From: Alicyclobacillus sp.
Lineage (GTDB): Bacteria > Bacillota > Bacilli > Alicyclobacillales > Alicyclobacillaceae
Direction of reading: 5' to 3'
DNA length: 64,000 nt
Assembly (NCBI GenBank): GCA_023511295.1
Contig: JAIMBT010000008.1
Location: forward strand, 1-64,000
The notes under the pieces are model-generated. The model was not told the origin of the DNA. It saw only the letters and a list, made by a program, of their open reading frames with translations, and ran no database searches. Numbering within the stretch: position 1 is the stretch's first letter; each line of letters opens with the position of its first letter. Both the position numbers and the translations under genes were made by a program. Below are positions 37,192-45,788 of the stretch, piece by piece.

Positions 37192-37491
37192 ATGTTGCAA
37201 TTGAACCTGCAGCGATTTGCTCATAAGAAGGGCGTTTCGAGTACGCGCAACGGCCGCGACAGTGAGTCCAAGCGGCTTGGCGTCAAGCGCTTTGATGGTC
37301 AAACAGTCACCGCAGGAAGCATTCTCGTGCGCCAGCGCGGGACCAAGATTCACCCTGGGACGAACGTCGGTATCGGCAAGGACGATACGCTCTACGCTAT
37401 GGTCGAGGGCAAGGTGAAGTTTGAACGGTACGGCCGGGACCGTAAACGCGTCAGTGTGTATCCGGTCGCAGAGGCTGCAGCGGAAGCGTAA
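37192..37491 (+). CDS. rpmA: 50S ribosomal protein L27 with cleavable N-terminal extension
   Basis: The 99-residue product starts [14 protein letters not shown]. The nine or ten residues before HKKG form the Firmicute-type extension removed by Prp, cut after Ala10. The rest is standard L27 ([24 protein letters not shown]). GGAGGATG precedes the ATG. Gene order rplU-prp-rpmA is the conserved Bacillota arrangement. Confidence 0.98.
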   Translation: MLQLNLQRFAHKKGVSSTRNGRDSESKRLGVKRFDGQTVTAGSILVRQRGTKIHPGTNVGIGKDDTLYAMVEGKVKFERYGRDRKRVSVYPVAEAAAEA

Positions 37492-37551
37492 GGTTCTGCG
37501 GAGCGGGTCGGCGGAGCAGGAGGTCGTTGCGGCCGCCGTTTGGACAGAAGA

Positions 37552-37585
37552 GAGGGCCTGGCGTCTGCCGGGCTCTTTCTGTTAG
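37552..37585 (+). terminator. Hairpin after rpmA
   Basis: CCTGGC at 37557-37562 pairs with GCCGGG at 37567-37572. An outer GAG/CTC pairing (37552-37554/37573-37575) across a two-base bulge is followed by TTTCTGTT. It probably ends the ribosomal-protein transcript before spo0B. Confidence 0.5.
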
Positions 37586-37602
37586 AAAGGTCGGGAGCGT
37601 CC

Positions 37603-38112
37603 ATGAGCACAGACGCGCTGGCGGCGCTGCGTAAACATCGCCACGACGTGTTGAACGAGCTGCAGCTCATCAAGGGCAACCTGCAGTTGAACCGCGTGGA
37701 CCGCGCGATGCGGGTTGTCAACCGCTGCGCTGAATGGCTGGCGAGCGTCTCTGAGCTACAGGCGAGTGTACCGGAGGCCTGGCAGCCGCTCGTGTGGACG
37801 GCGGTGGGGTGCCCACACCTGCGTGTCCGCTTTGTACGCGACACCCGTCGAAGCGCGGCCTCCCCCGAGGCGTTCGCGACTTCGGTGGTCGCCGTGGCGG
37901 CAGCCGCTTTGGAGTGGCTGGAGACCGCCGCATCGGAGCAGAATATGGAACGAGTGACGGTGTCCGTCCGCGTGGCGGCGACGCCTCGGGCCGGCCACCA
38001 GCTGTGCGTGGGGATTCCGCTACGCGTCTACCCCGCGCTCGGGCCGGCAGCGGTGGAACAGTTTCCGGCAGTGAAGTGGGAACAGGTTGCGGAAGACCCA
38101 CATGCGGAGTGA
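37603..38112 (+). CDS. spo0B: Spo0B-like sporulation phosphotransferase
   Basis: Spo0B relays phosphate from Spo0F to Spo0A. The 169-residue product has the active-site helix [20 protein letters not shown], where His15 corresponds to the phosphorylated histidine in the HD-N-LQLIKGN signature. The C-terminal domain resembles a degenerate kinase ATPase domain. Similarity outside the helix is low. Position between rpmA and obg is the same as in B. subtilis. The ATG at 37603 was chosen because the preceding frame runs through the hairpin. Confidence 0.88.
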   Translation: MSTDALAALRKHRHDVLNELQLIKGNLQLNRVDRAMRVVNRCAEWLASVSELQASVPEAWQPLVWTAVGCPHLRVRFVRDTRRSAASPEAFATSVVAVAAAALEWLETAASEQNMERVTVSVRVAATPRAGHQLCVGIPLRVYPALGPAAVEQFPAVKWEQVAEDPHAE

Positions 38113-38116
38113 TGGT

Positions 38117-39394
38117 ATGTTTGTAGATCAAGCGAAAGTGTACGTGAAGGGCGGCGATGGTGGGAACGGGATCGTCTCGTACCGCCGCGAGAAGTTCGTG
38201 CCGCTCGGTGGACCAGCTGGCGGTGATGGCGGTCGCGGCGCGGACATCGTGTTCGTGGTCGACAAGGGTTTACGGACGCTGATTGATTTCCGTTACCAAC
38301 GCCACTTCAAAGGGGAACGCGGACAGCACGGGAAGACGAAGAACCAACACGGGAAGAGTGCCGAGCCGATGGTGGTCAAAGTGCCGCCGGGGACGACGGT
38401 CCGTGACGCCGATACGGGCGAATTCCTTGGCGACCTGGTACGCGATGGTCAGCGCCTTGTGGTGGCACGGGGGGGCCGGGGCGGGCGCGGCAACACGCGC
38501 TTTGCCACGGAGGCCAACAAGGCGCCGGACATGGCGGAACTTGGCGAGCCCGGCGAAGAGCGCAACTTGATTTTGGAGCTGAAGGTGCTGGCGGACGTCG
38601 GGCTGGTCGGATTTCCGAGCGTTGGCAAGTCGACCCTGCTGTCTCGTGTCTCCGCGGCTCGGCCGAAGATTGGCGCGTATCACTTTACGACGCTGACACC
38701 CGAACTGGGCGTGGTTCAGGTACCGGATGGGCGGAGCTTCGTCATGGCGGACCTGCCAGGGTTGATTGCCGGAGCGAGCGAAGGACACGGGCTCGGACAC
38801 GAGTTTCTGCGCCATGTCGAGCGTACGCGGGTCCTAGTGCACGTCCTTGACATGGCGGCGACGGAGGACCGAGATCCGCTGACGGACTACGACGTGATTC
38901 GCGCAGAACTCGCTGCATATGACCCGCGGCTTTTGGAACGGCCCGAGTTGATTGCGGCGAACAAAATGGACCTTCCAGAGGCTGTGCACAACCTCGAACG
39001 CTTTCGTGCGGTCCATTCGGATGCGCGGGTGTTCCCAATTGCTGGAGCGACCGGGCTCGGCGTACCCGCGCTCTTGTACGCAGTCGCCGACCTCCTCGAT
39101 GAGCTGCCGGAGACGCCGGAGTGGGTTCCCGAGACGACAGAGGAGACCCACAAGGTGTACCGCTACGAGCCGGACGAGCCGTTTACGATCCGGCGGGAAG
39201 GCGGCGCTTTTGTGGTGGAGGGTGCGGAATTGGAGAAGCTGGTGCGAATGACAAACTTCGCGCAGTCGGACGCGGTTGCCCGGTTCCAGCGCATCTTGCG
39301 CCAACGCGGCGTCGACGATGCGCTACGTGCGAAAGGCGCTACCGACGGGGATGTGGTGCGCATTGGCAAGCTGGAGTTTGACTTTGTCGATTAG
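38117..39394 (+). CDS. obgE: Obg GTPase
   Basis: Obg is an essential GTPase linked to ribosome assembly, stringent response and, in B. subtilis, sporulation initiation through the phosphorelay. The 425-residue product has the glycine-rich Obg domain (about 1-155, [21 protein letters not shown]), a G domain with [12 protein letters not shown] near 165-176 and NKMD near 281, and a C-terminal OCT domain (about 345-425). The ATG at 38117 is four bases after spo0B, suggesting coupling. Confidence 0.97.
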   Translation: MFVDQAKVYVKGGDGGNGIVSYRREKFVPLGGPAGGDGGRGADIVFVVDKGLRTLIDFRYQRHFKGERGQHGKTKNQHGKSAEPMVVKVPPGTTVRDADTGEFLGDLVRDGQRLVVARGGRGGRGNTRFATEANKAPDMAELGEPGEERNLILELKVLADVGLVGFPSVGKSTLLSRVSAARPKIGAYHFTTLTPELGVVQVPDGRSFVMADLPGLIAGASEGHGLGHEFLRHVERTRVLVHVLDMAATEDRDPLTDYDVIRAELAAYDPRLLERPELIAANKMDLPEAVHNLERFRAVHSDARVFPIAGATGLGVPALLYAVADLLDELPETPEWVPETTEETHKVYRYEPDEPFTIRREGGAFVVEGAELEKLVRMTNFAQSDAVARFQRILRQRGVDDALRAKGATDGDVVRIGKLEFDFVD

Positions 39395-39797
39395 CCCGCC
39401 TGCGTGGTGGACGGAGGCGTTGGGCGCGACGTGTATCCGTGCCGCAGAGGAGGCTCTCCCGAACGAGATGTGCGGGTTCATCTGGACGGACCCGCGCGGC
39501 GTTCAGCAGTTCACCAAGCTGCGGGCCGTCGCTACGCCCACGTCCGTTCAGGCGGTGCCGCAGGACGTGGTGGCGCGCATGTACGAAGTGGATCGGCAGG
39601 ACGGTCGGATTCTGGCCAGTGTCCACACGCACCCGCTCGGTCCAAGTTGGTTTTCACAGCGGGATCAATCACTGGCCTTGGTCGCGACTTGGCACGTGCT
39701 CGTCTACCGGCAAGTCGACGGGTGGGCCGTCCGATTCGGTCGCTCAGAAGCGGTTCGTGAGCGACGGACAGGTGTGAAACCGCCGACGGGTCCTTGA
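39384..39797 (+). CDS. JAMM/MPN-domain metallopeptidase-like protein (M67 type)
   Basis: The 137-residue product contains a complete JAMM signature: Glu28 in NEMCGF, then His81-x-His83-x7-Ser91-x2-Asp94 in [14 protein letters not shown]. This is the zinc-binding pattern of prokaryotic MPN-domain isopeptidase-like proteins. No ubiquitin-like or ThiS-type partner gene is adjacent. The likely TTG start at 39384 has CTGGAG upstream and overlaps the end of obgE by 11 bases, so it should be translated with Obg. The substrate is unknown. In B. subtilis a different gene (pheB) follows obg. Confidence 0.78.
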   Translation: MSISPPAWWTEALGATCIRAAEEALPNEMCGFIWTDPRGVQQFTKLRAVATPTSVQAVPQDVVARMYEVDRQDGRILASVHTHPLGPSWFSQRDQSLALVATWHVLVYRQVDGWAVRFGRSEAVRERRTGVKPPTGP

Positions 39798-39974
39798 CGG
39801 GGCCGCAGCGGTCTTCTTGCAGGTCTGGACGCGTGGACTGATCGTTTTGTGAAAATTGGCAATACCATCAGAATCTTCAACGATAGAAAACAGGCGACAG
39901 CGTGTCGACCGAGAATTCCAATCCCGTTGCCGATGCCGTGAATGGCGGTGTCAGAGCACAGGGGAGGGATGAAC
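39798..39974 (+). promoter_or_regulatory. AT-richer comG upstream region
   Basis: This gap before the comG operon contains a markedly AT-rich patch at about 39843-39890 (TTTTGTGAAAATTGGCAATAC and GATAGAAAAC, given separately). TTGGCA at 39856-39861 could be a -35, but the best -10 candidates lie at the wrong distance. No paired AAAA-N5-TTTT ComK box was found. A regulated promoter is likely here but is not resolved. Confidence 0.35.
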
Positions 39975-40979
39975 TTGGAAGGCTACGCTGTCGCCTTGCT
40001 GTTACAGCAGGTACTCGACGAGGCACTGCGGCGGGGGGCGTCCGATGTCCACCTGTTCACGGTACAGGATCGCCTCGTCGTACAGTTTCGGGTTGGGACG
40101 ACGCTGGAGCCGTACCTTCAGGCCGATGATGCCGGGTCGAGTGTGATTCGGCGGGTGAAAGCGCTGGCGAAGATGGACGTGGCGGAGACGCGTCTGCCAC
40201 AGGACGGTGCGTTCCGATGGGTCACGGAGTCGCTCGACGCATGGGTTCGAGCGGCGACGCTGCCGACGGTGCACGGCGAGGCGATGGCCTTGCGCCTGTT
40301 GCCGAGTCGCCGGGAACCGCTCGACTTTCGGCTGCTCGGCATGACGCGCGAGCAGGCGGATACCGTCAACGGGTTGCTCACGTCGCGAACCGGATTGGTG
40401 CTGGTGGCGGGGCCGACTTCGTCCGGGAAGACCACCACCCTGTACGCGATGATGACCCAGGTGGCCCGAGCTGGGCGCCGTGTGATCAGCGTCGAAGACC
40501 CGGTGGAGCAAGTCCTCGACAACTGCCACCAACTGGAGGTCCGGGAGCGCATCGGCATCACATTCGACAGCGGCATCAAGGCGCTGTTGCGGCATGACCC
40601 GGACGTCATCATGGTTGGCGAGATTCGGGACGAACCGACGGCGGCAGCGGCACTCCGAGCAGCGGTCACAGGCCATCTGGTCCTGTCCACGACCCATGCG
40701 GAGGACGTGATTGGCGCTGCCGCACGGCTTGCGGACCTCGGTGCCGACCGTGGGCTCCTCGCAGAGGTGCTGCAGGCCGTCATTGTGCAGTCCTTACACC
40801 GCGTGCCATCGACGGATAATGTTTCGTGCGACGGAACCGGGGCGCATCGGGCCGCACAGTTTGACATCTGCCTCATGACACCGGAGATTCGCGATTGGAT
40901 TGGCGCTGGCGTGCCGTGGTCCACCATCCGTCACCGCCTGTACGCCCAGCCCGCAAGGGCGGTACGCCGCGCCCAATGA
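39975..40979 (+). CDS. comGA: ComGA, pseudopilus assembly ATPase
   Basis: A GspE/PilB-type secretion ATPase that powers the competence pseudopilus. The product (about 334 residues) has Walker A GPTSSGKT near 146-153, the Asp box and Walker B DVIMVGEIRD near 210-219, and the GHLVLSTTHA histidine box. The N-terminal domain is short, as in B. subtilis ComGA, and no zinc tetracysteine is seen. GGGGAGGG at 39961-39968 is too close for the ATG at 39969, so the TTG at 39975 is preferred. It is the first gene of the comG operon. Confidence 0.92.
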   Translation: MEGYAVALLLQQVLDEALRRGASDVHLFTVQDRLVVQFRVGTTLEPYLQADDAGSSVIRRVKALAKMDVAETRLPQDGAFRWVTESLDAWVRAATLPTVHGEAMALRLLPSRREPLDFRLLGMTREQADTVNGLLTSRTGLVLVAGPTSSGKTTTLYAMMTQVARAGRRVISVEDPVEQVLDNCHQLEVRERIGITFDSGIKALLRHDPDVIMVGEIRDEPTAAAALRAAVTGHLVLSTTHAEDVIGAAARLADLGADRGLLAEVLQAVIVQSLHRVPSTDNVSCDGTGAHRAAQFDICLMTPEIRDWIGAGVPWSTIRHRLYAQPARAVRRAQ

Positions 40980-42076
40980 TGAACTTCTTTCGACGTCCCT
41001 TGCGGATTTGGATGCAACGGTGCCGAGTTTGGACTGGTCAACACCTGCGCCGGGCCCGGACGGAGCCGTTGCGGCGAGCGTTGCCGGACCTGCTTCAGAC
41101 GCTGGCCGAGATGATGGCGTCTGGCGTGTCGCTCCAGGACAGTGTGCGTTACGTGCAGGCGGGCAGAACGGACCGTGCGGTCCGGGCATACCTCGGGCGC
41201 GCGGCCGCCGGAATCGAGCAAGGTCTGCCGGTTTCGGAAGTCCTGTCGGTCGACGGAGACCCTTGGCTGGGCCTGTTGTTGAAGTCTGGAGAAGTGAGCG
41301 GAACCCTGGTCGACCTGTTGCTTCGGTGGTCGGCCGACGAACGCCGGCGCAGGGAGTGGACGGCCGGGCTGAAAAAAGCTCTCGGCTACCCGGCGATGTT
41401 GACCCTCTCATCGGTCGCGACGCTCGGACTGATTCGCTTCGTCGTGCTCCCTCGCTTTGAGGCGATGTACGCCAGCCTCGGCCTGGCCGGGCAAGGCGAT
41501 GGTCGACTTGGTTTTCGACTCCTTCAGTCCTTGCCAGTTGCCGTTGGCCTATGTGGTGCCATCACGGTCGCCCTGTACCTGAGCCTGCCCCTGTTGCACC
41601 GAATCTGTCCGCGCGGCTTTGCCGTCCTCGCTCGGAACGTACCGGGCGTCGTGTTGTGGAGACTGTGGCGGACGCAGCAGTTCGCATCGCTCATCGGGCG
41701 GCTGGTGGGGGCCGGCATTCCCTTGGTCGAGTCTCTGGCTGCTGCATCTGAAGCAGGCCCCACGTGGGTGCGAGCGGCCGCAGGGCAGATACGGCAGAAC
41801 CTCCTCGACGGCGTGCCGCTGGCTCGAGCCTTTGTCGGCGATTGGGATCCGATATTGCACCTCCACATACGCCTGGCCGAGCTTTCGGGGATGTTGTCGG
41901 ACGGGTTGGACCGCGTTGATGCCCATTGTCGGCGGGAATTGGAACGGCGCGTGCAGCGAATCCTGCGGCGTTTGGAGCCGAGTCTGACGCTCGCGACAGG
42001 AGGTCTGATTGCACTGACGATGCTCAGTCTCTATGTGCCTATGTATACGGCGCTGTCTGGCATGGCCGTGCAGTAG
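40976..42076 (+). CDS. comGB: ComGB, polytopic pseudopilus assembly protein
   Basis: The GspF/PilC-type inner-membrane platform protein. The 366-residue product has two related T2SF cytosolic domains (about 35-135 and 225-330) separated by membrane helices near 140-165 and 185-210, with a final C-terminal helix. The ATG overlaps the comGA stop in an ATGA arrangement. A second ATG follows immediately at 40979. Confidence 0.92.
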   Translation: MMNFFRRPLRIWMQRCRVWTGQHLRRARTEPLRRALPDLLQTLAEMMASGVSLQDSVRYVQAGRTDRAVRAYLGRAAAGIEQGLPVSEVLSVDGDPWLGLLLKSGEVSGTLVDLLLRWSADERRRREWTAGLKKALGYPAMLTLSSVATLGLIRFVVLPRFEAMYASLGLAGQGDGRLGFRLLQSLPVAVGLCGAITVALYLSLPLLHRICPRGFAVLARNVPGVVLWRLWRTQQFASLIGRLVGAGIPLVESLAAASEAGPTWVRAAAGQIRQNLLDGVPLARAFVGDWDPILHLHIRLAELSGMLSDGLDRVDAHCRRELERRVQRILRRLEPSLTLATGGLIALTMLSLYVPMYTALSGMAVQ

Positions 42077-42142
42077 CGAATCTCCTCTCCACGACCTGCA
42101 GCACCCGCATCGTCAAATCGCTTGTAAAGGAGGAGCCCATCC

Positions 42143-42517
42143 ATGTTTCGACGGATACTCCGATATGGCCCGGGAGAACAGGGCTTTACCTTGATGGAGA
42201 TGGTCGTGGCCGTGTTCATTGTCGGCGTGATGATGGCCGTTGCAACCCCCTACATCGCCGGCGCCGGCCAACGTGCCGAGACGACGGCGTGCGAGCAAAA
42301 CCAGCGCATGATCCGCGCCGCGTTGTCAGAGTACGACCTCCTGTACCACCAATACCCGTCCGGCAATTCACTCCAGCAACTGCAGGAGTTGCAAGCCGCC
42401 AACATTTTGGAATCTGTGCCGCGGGACCCGGGCGGCGGGAATTATGTGATTGCGGATAGTGACCCGAACAATGTCAGCGTGTCCTGTGACGTGCACGGCG
42501 AGTTGGGGAAATCGTGA
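42143..42517 (+). CDS. comGC: ComGC, major pseudopilin
   Basis: The main pilin of the DNA-uptake pseudopilus. The 124-residue product has a class III leader ending at Gly14, followed by FTLMEMVVAVFIVGVMMAVATPYI, with Glu19 at mature position 5. It would be cut by the A24 peptidase encoded at 25.7 kb. AAGGAGGAG precedes the ATG at good spacing, the strongest ribosome-binding site in the operon, as expected for the major subunit. Confidence 0.93.
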   Translation: MFRRILRYGPGEQGFTLMEMVVAVFIVGVMMAVATPYIAGAGQRAETTACEQNQRMIRAALSEYDLLYHQYPSGNSLQQLQELQAANILESVPRDPGGGNYVIADSDPNNVSVSCDVHGELGKS

Positions 42518-42987
42518 ATCGCCTGCGACCGAATGCCGGTCACGCGGACGATGGGGGTGGGTTCACCTTGGTGGAGCTGTTGGTCTACGTGGTGGTGGCA
42601 GGTGTCATCAGCCTCACCGGTATCCAGTGTGGCATGCGGCTTGTATCTCACTGGAACCTTTGGGCCACCACGGTACGGCTGGTCGACGACCTTCGGTACG
42701 TGCAGGCCCTGTCCGAAGCGTCGTCGGCGTCGTCGCGCCTGCAACTGAGCCGATACACGCCGGAGTACTACGTGTATGACCAAGATCAATTGATAGAGCA
42801 CGCGGCCTTCAGCCCCGGCGTCGGCTACGTGGATGGTTACCTGCAAATGGGCTCGGCCCGGATTGCCTACGACGCTGCGGGTGACGCCGAAGTGAGTGGT
42901 GTCATCCGCCTCACGGACGGACCGGACACGGCAAACGTGACGCTGTACATGGGGAGCGGACTCCAGGTGCTCGGAGGGCTGCCATGA
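42514..42987 (+). CDS. comGD: ComGD-like minor pseudopilin
   Basis: The 157-residue product has a prepilin start: a leader ending GGG, then FTLVELLVYVVVAGVISLTG. The C-terminal part is a pilin-like soluble domain. The GTG at 42514 overlaps the comGC stop. Assignment as ComGD is by order and prepilin signature. Confidence 0.85.
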   Translation: MNRLRPNAGHADDGGGFTLVELLVYVVVAGVISLTGIQCGMRLVSHWNLWATTVRLVDDLRYVQALSEASSASSRLQLSRYTPEYYVYDQDQLIEHAAFSPGVGYVDGYLQMGSARIAYDAAGDAEVSGVIRLTDGPDTANVTLYMGSGLQVLGGLP

Positions 42988-43304
42988 ATCTGCTCGAGAC
43001 ACTCGCCGCCTTTGCTGTGCTCGGTTTGCTGGGTTCATGCGCCATGCAGTCGTGGGCGGAGACGGCGCAGGTCCTGCACACGGTCGCCGTCGAGCGCGCT
43101 GCCGTCGCGGCGGCTTCTGACGGCGCCGAGCAGTGGGCTGCCGACGGCTCCGTCCCGTCCCAAGTGTCGACCGATACGGGAACCTTCCAGTTGTTCTTGA
43201 CGCGCTCTTCGCCGAACCCTGTCCCTACGGCGACCATCGTCGTGAAAAGGGCAGGGATGACGGTATGGGAGTTGACACTACTCGATGCGCTCGACGAGAA
43301 CTGA
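42984..43304 (+). CDS. comGE: ComGE-like minor pseudopilin
   Basis: The 106-residue product begins MNLLETLAAFAVLGLLG, a pilin hydrophobic helix with Glu5 but no leader or glycine cleavage site before it. It therefore looks like a protein that starts at its mature end. The ATG overlaps the comGD stop codon. ComGE is assigned by position between GD- and GF-like genes. Confidence 0.75.
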   Translation: MNLLETLAAFAVLGLLGSCAMQSWAETAQVLHTVAVERAAVAAASDGAEQWAADGSVPSQVSTDTGTFQLFLTRSSPNPVPTATIVVKRAGMTVWELTLLDALDEN

Positions 43305-43728
43305 ACAGGGGACGTGGATGTTGGAGTGGTCCGTGAGTCTTGCGCTCACAACCCTGTTGATCGTTGCCTGGTTTACGTGCATTCAAAGCGTTTGGAACGG
43401 GGCACGGCTGGCCGTCGAACGCTCAGAGACGTGGGCGATGGAGGACGGTGTAATTCGGGTGTTGGGAGCGGACGTGCACGCGGCGCTATCGGTCCATGTG
43501 GAATCGGGGGCGTTGTACGTCGACACCGCCACCGGCGACACCTACCGGTACGCGGTGAACGGTGCTGCACAACTGGTTCGGTTACAGGTGGCGACTGGGG
43601 GCGTGTCGGTGGTCGCCGCCCACGTCACCGCCGCTCAGTTCGCCGTCCGACAGTCCACGGTACAGGTGAAGGTGACCTATGGAGACGGAACAGTTCAAGA
43701 ACTCGAATTTACAGATCTTGAAGGTTGA
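43285..43728 (+). CDS. comGF: ComGF-like minor pseudopilin
   Basis: The 147-residue product has a short leader ending in EQG, followed by TWMLEWSVSLALTTLLIVAWF, a divergent prepilin helix with Glu5 of the mature chain. The ComGF family's beta-rich domain follows. The ATG at 43285 lies 20 bases inside the preceding gene, so translation is coupled. Confidence 0.78.
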   Translation: MRSTRTEQGTWMLEWSVSLALTTLLIVAWFTCIQSVWNGARLAVERSETWAMEDGVIRVLGADVHAALSVHVESGALYVDTATGDTYRYAVNGAAQLVRLQVATGGVSVVAAHVTAAQFAVRQSTVQVKVTYGDGTVQELEFTDLEG

Positions 43729-44155
43729 TGGGAGTGGAAAACGGGTTGGTGAGGGGTTGGCGTACCCGCGTGGGGCGAGGGACGCGGGCTCGGCCCTGTT
43801 CGCAACGGTCTGGTTGGCCATGGCCGTGAACCTGCTGTGCTTTGTGCTCTGGGTGACAGCCCTTCGCGTGGAACAGGTTGCGGGTTTAAAGGCTTCCCAC
43901 GCACAAGCCTATTGGTTGGCGCGAACGGCGGCGCGACAGTTGATCAACGGCTGGGTGCAAGGACACCCGCTGACCCTTCCGGCACAGGTGGACGTGAACG
44001 GTGCCACCGTCACGGCAACGTTGGAGCACGAAGGTACAGAGGACGAGACGGTCCGGGTTGAAGCCGCTTGGCGGGGGGCCATCGACAACCTTCGCTTCAC
44101 ATTCAACTTTGAACAGGGCCAGGTCACGTCGTGGAACGACACAGGCGCGAGCTGA
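43679..44155 (+). CDS. comGG: ComGG-like minor pseudopilin
   Basis: The 158-residue product has a polar N-terminus of about 37 residues. A hydrophobic helix starting GSALFATVWLAMAVNLLCFV and a domain with AYWLARTAARQLI follow, the pattern of GspK/ComGG-type tip pseudopilins. It starts at an ATG 50 bases inside comGF with AAGGTGA upstream. The long overlap is unusual but the codon pattern is consistent. Confidence 0.72.
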   Translation: METEQFKNSNLQILKVDGSGKRVGEGLAYPRGARDAGSALFATVWLAMAVNLLCFVLWVTALRVEQVAGLKASHAQAYWLARTAARQLINGWVQGHPLTLPAQVDVNGATVTATLEHEGTEDETVRVEAAWRGAIDNLRFTFNFEQGQVTSWNDTGAS

Positions 44156-44221
44156 ATCGGATGTTACCGGGCCCACGGCCGATGTGGTACGATGAACGTC
44201 GGACAAGGGAGTGACGCGGCG

Positions 44222-44755
44222 ATGGTGCGACTTGCGCTTGTTGGCATGATGGGCTCGGGAAAGTCTTCGGTGGCCCAGATGCTCGGAACACGCCTCCAGA
44301 TTCCTTACCTCGACCTGGATGAGGAAATTGAGCGCCATACGGGGACGACGATTCCGAAGCTGTTTGCCGAGGCAGGAGAATCCGGATTCCGTGCAGCAGA
44401 GCGCGCCGTCCTGGAGGACGTCACGGCCGCCTTCAGGGGGCGGGAACTCATCCTCGCCACCGGTGGCGGTGTCGTAACAGATCCGTCGGCCCGTGCGCTG
44501 CTGCGGAGGGAGTTCCAGACGGTTTGGCTACAGGCAACGGTGGCGACCCTCGCGCAGCGCGTTCGTGCCCAGGCGTTGGAGCGGCCACTGTTGCAACAGG
44601 GAGAGGGCACGGAACAGCGTTTATCGGAGCTGTCGCGCGCGCGTGAGGCCATGTACTGCGACGCGGCGACGTTCTCTGTCACCGTCGACGGCAAGACGGT
44701 TGGTGAAGTCGCCGAGGAGATCATCCGGTGGGTGAAACGGCAAACGGGGAAGTGA
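44222..44755 (+). CDS. aroK: Shikimate kinase
   Basis: It phosphorylates shikimate in the aromatic amino acid pathway. The 177-residue product has the P-loop GMMGSGKS at 8-15, DLDEEIE at 31-37 for shikimate contact, ESGFRAAE near 55, and ATGGGVV near 79-85. A frame open from 44192 is possible, but GGGAGTG favours ATG 44222. An extended -10 match TGGTACGAT at 44185-44193 might give it its own promoter, separate from comG. aroQ of the same pathway is 9 kb downstream. Confidence 0.95.
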   Translation: MVRLALVGMMGSGKSSVAQMLGTRLQIPYLDLDEEIERHTGTTIPKLFAEAGESGFRAAERAVLEDVTAAFRGRELILATGGGVVTDPSARALLRREFQTVWLQATVATLAQRVRAQALERPLLQQGEGTEQRLSELSRAREAMYCDAATFSVTVDGKTVGEVAEEIIRWVKRQTGK

Positions 44756-45696
44756 ATCGTTTGGACAAGATCAACGTCGCAGCCCTGAAGCTGCGGGTTC
44801 CGAAAACAGCCGCAGCTTCCGTGCAAACCTATGACGAATCGTACTTTCGCCGGGAGATTCCCGAGTTGAATGAGTGGGGCGCGACCGATGCGGAAATCCG
44901 AGCGGAGCGCGCGTTGCTTCTCGAGTACCTCCGGCAACGGGACATCTGTGCCCACTGCCAAGGCTTTGAACGGTGCGGGAAAGAGGGCGATATGCGCGGA
45001 TTCGAACAGCATCTCGAGCGATATGGTCCGCAATTGACCGTCCGGCTGCGCCGCTGTGCCCCCTACCGGGAGGCGATGGTTCGTCAGACCGTGCGAAGGT
45101 GGCAGCCCTTTTCCGGTGCCCTGGAACGGGACAAACAGTTTCGCCTGGAGAACTTCCCCGTGGAACAGCGGCGCAAGTACCCGAAGTTGTTCCGGTTTGC
45201 AGTGGACTTTGCCGAACACTTCACGGCCGGTCAATCCGCAGATGGCCTCTACCTGTTCGGGCCGCCTGGCGTCGGAAAGACCCACCTTTTGCTTGGCGTC
45301 GTCAACCGGCTCACGGAGCGCGGCGTGCCTGCGCTGTTCGTCCGCTCGGATTCCGTCTTTGACCGCATGCGCCATCTGATTGCGGACAATGGCGACCTCG
45401 AGCCGCTTCTCGACGCGTATGCCACCGTGCCGTTTCTCGGGATTGACGAGTTTGCGCAGGAGCGCGCCAACGATTTCACACTGGAGAAGCTGTTTCGTAT
45501 CGTGAACCATCGGTTTCATAGCCAGTTGCCCACTTGGTTCACCAGCAACTACGCACCGCCCGAGATGTATCGCAAAAACGGAATCGACATTCACGACTCG
45601 GTCGCACCCCTGCGCAGCCGCATCATGCAGATGGCGCAGATGGCCAAGTTGGACGGTGAGGACGCGCGTCAGAGCAAGCTGCGGTCGCTCACGTGA
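44728..45696 (+). CDS. DnaI/DnaC-like AAA+ ATPase
   Basis: The 322-residue product resembles helicase-loader ATPases of the DnaI/DnaC/IstB group. Its N-terminal region has a cysteine cluster (DICAHCQGFERC near 72-83, a further Cys near 110) like the DnaI zinc domain. Walker A GPPGVGKT is at 178-185, Walker B PFLGIDEF is near 235-242, and sensor-type FTSNY is near 270. The GTG at 44728 has GAGGAG at 44714-44719 and overlaps aroK. It may be this organism's DnaI or a paralogue. Usually dnaI lies beside dnaB. Confidence 0.82.
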   Translation: MGETANGEVNRLDKINVAALKLRVPKTAAASVQTYDESYFRREIPELNEWGATDAEIRAERALLLEYLRQRDICAHCQGFERCGKEGDMRGFEQHLERYGPQLTVRLRRCAPYREAMVRQTVRRWQPFSGALERDKQFRLENFPVEQRRKYPKLFRFAVDFAEHFTAGQSADGLYLFGPPGVGKTHLLLGVVNRLTERGVPALFVRSDSVFDRMRHLIADNGDLEPLLDAYATVPFLGIDEFAQERANDFTLEKLFRIVNHRFHSQLPTWFTSNYAPPEMYRKNGIDIHDSVAPLRSRIMQMAQMAKLDGEDARQSKLRSLT

Positions 45697-45788
45697 GGCG
45701 ACGAGTGGGAGTGCGGTCCATCCGGCTGAAGCCAGCCGAGTCGCGCGGGGTACCAGTGGGGTCCCGTCCAACGTGGGCATCGTTGCCG

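Noticed and set aside
39843-39890. ComK box before comGA
   Set aside because: The patch has TTTT and AAAA tracts but with three-base spacing and the wrong order for AAAA-N5-TTTT dyads.
44305-45780. 491-codon minus-strand frame opposite aroK and the DnaI-like gene
   Set aside because: It is an antisense shadow caused by GC-rich codon use. Both plus-strand genes have P-loops and ribosome-binding sites.
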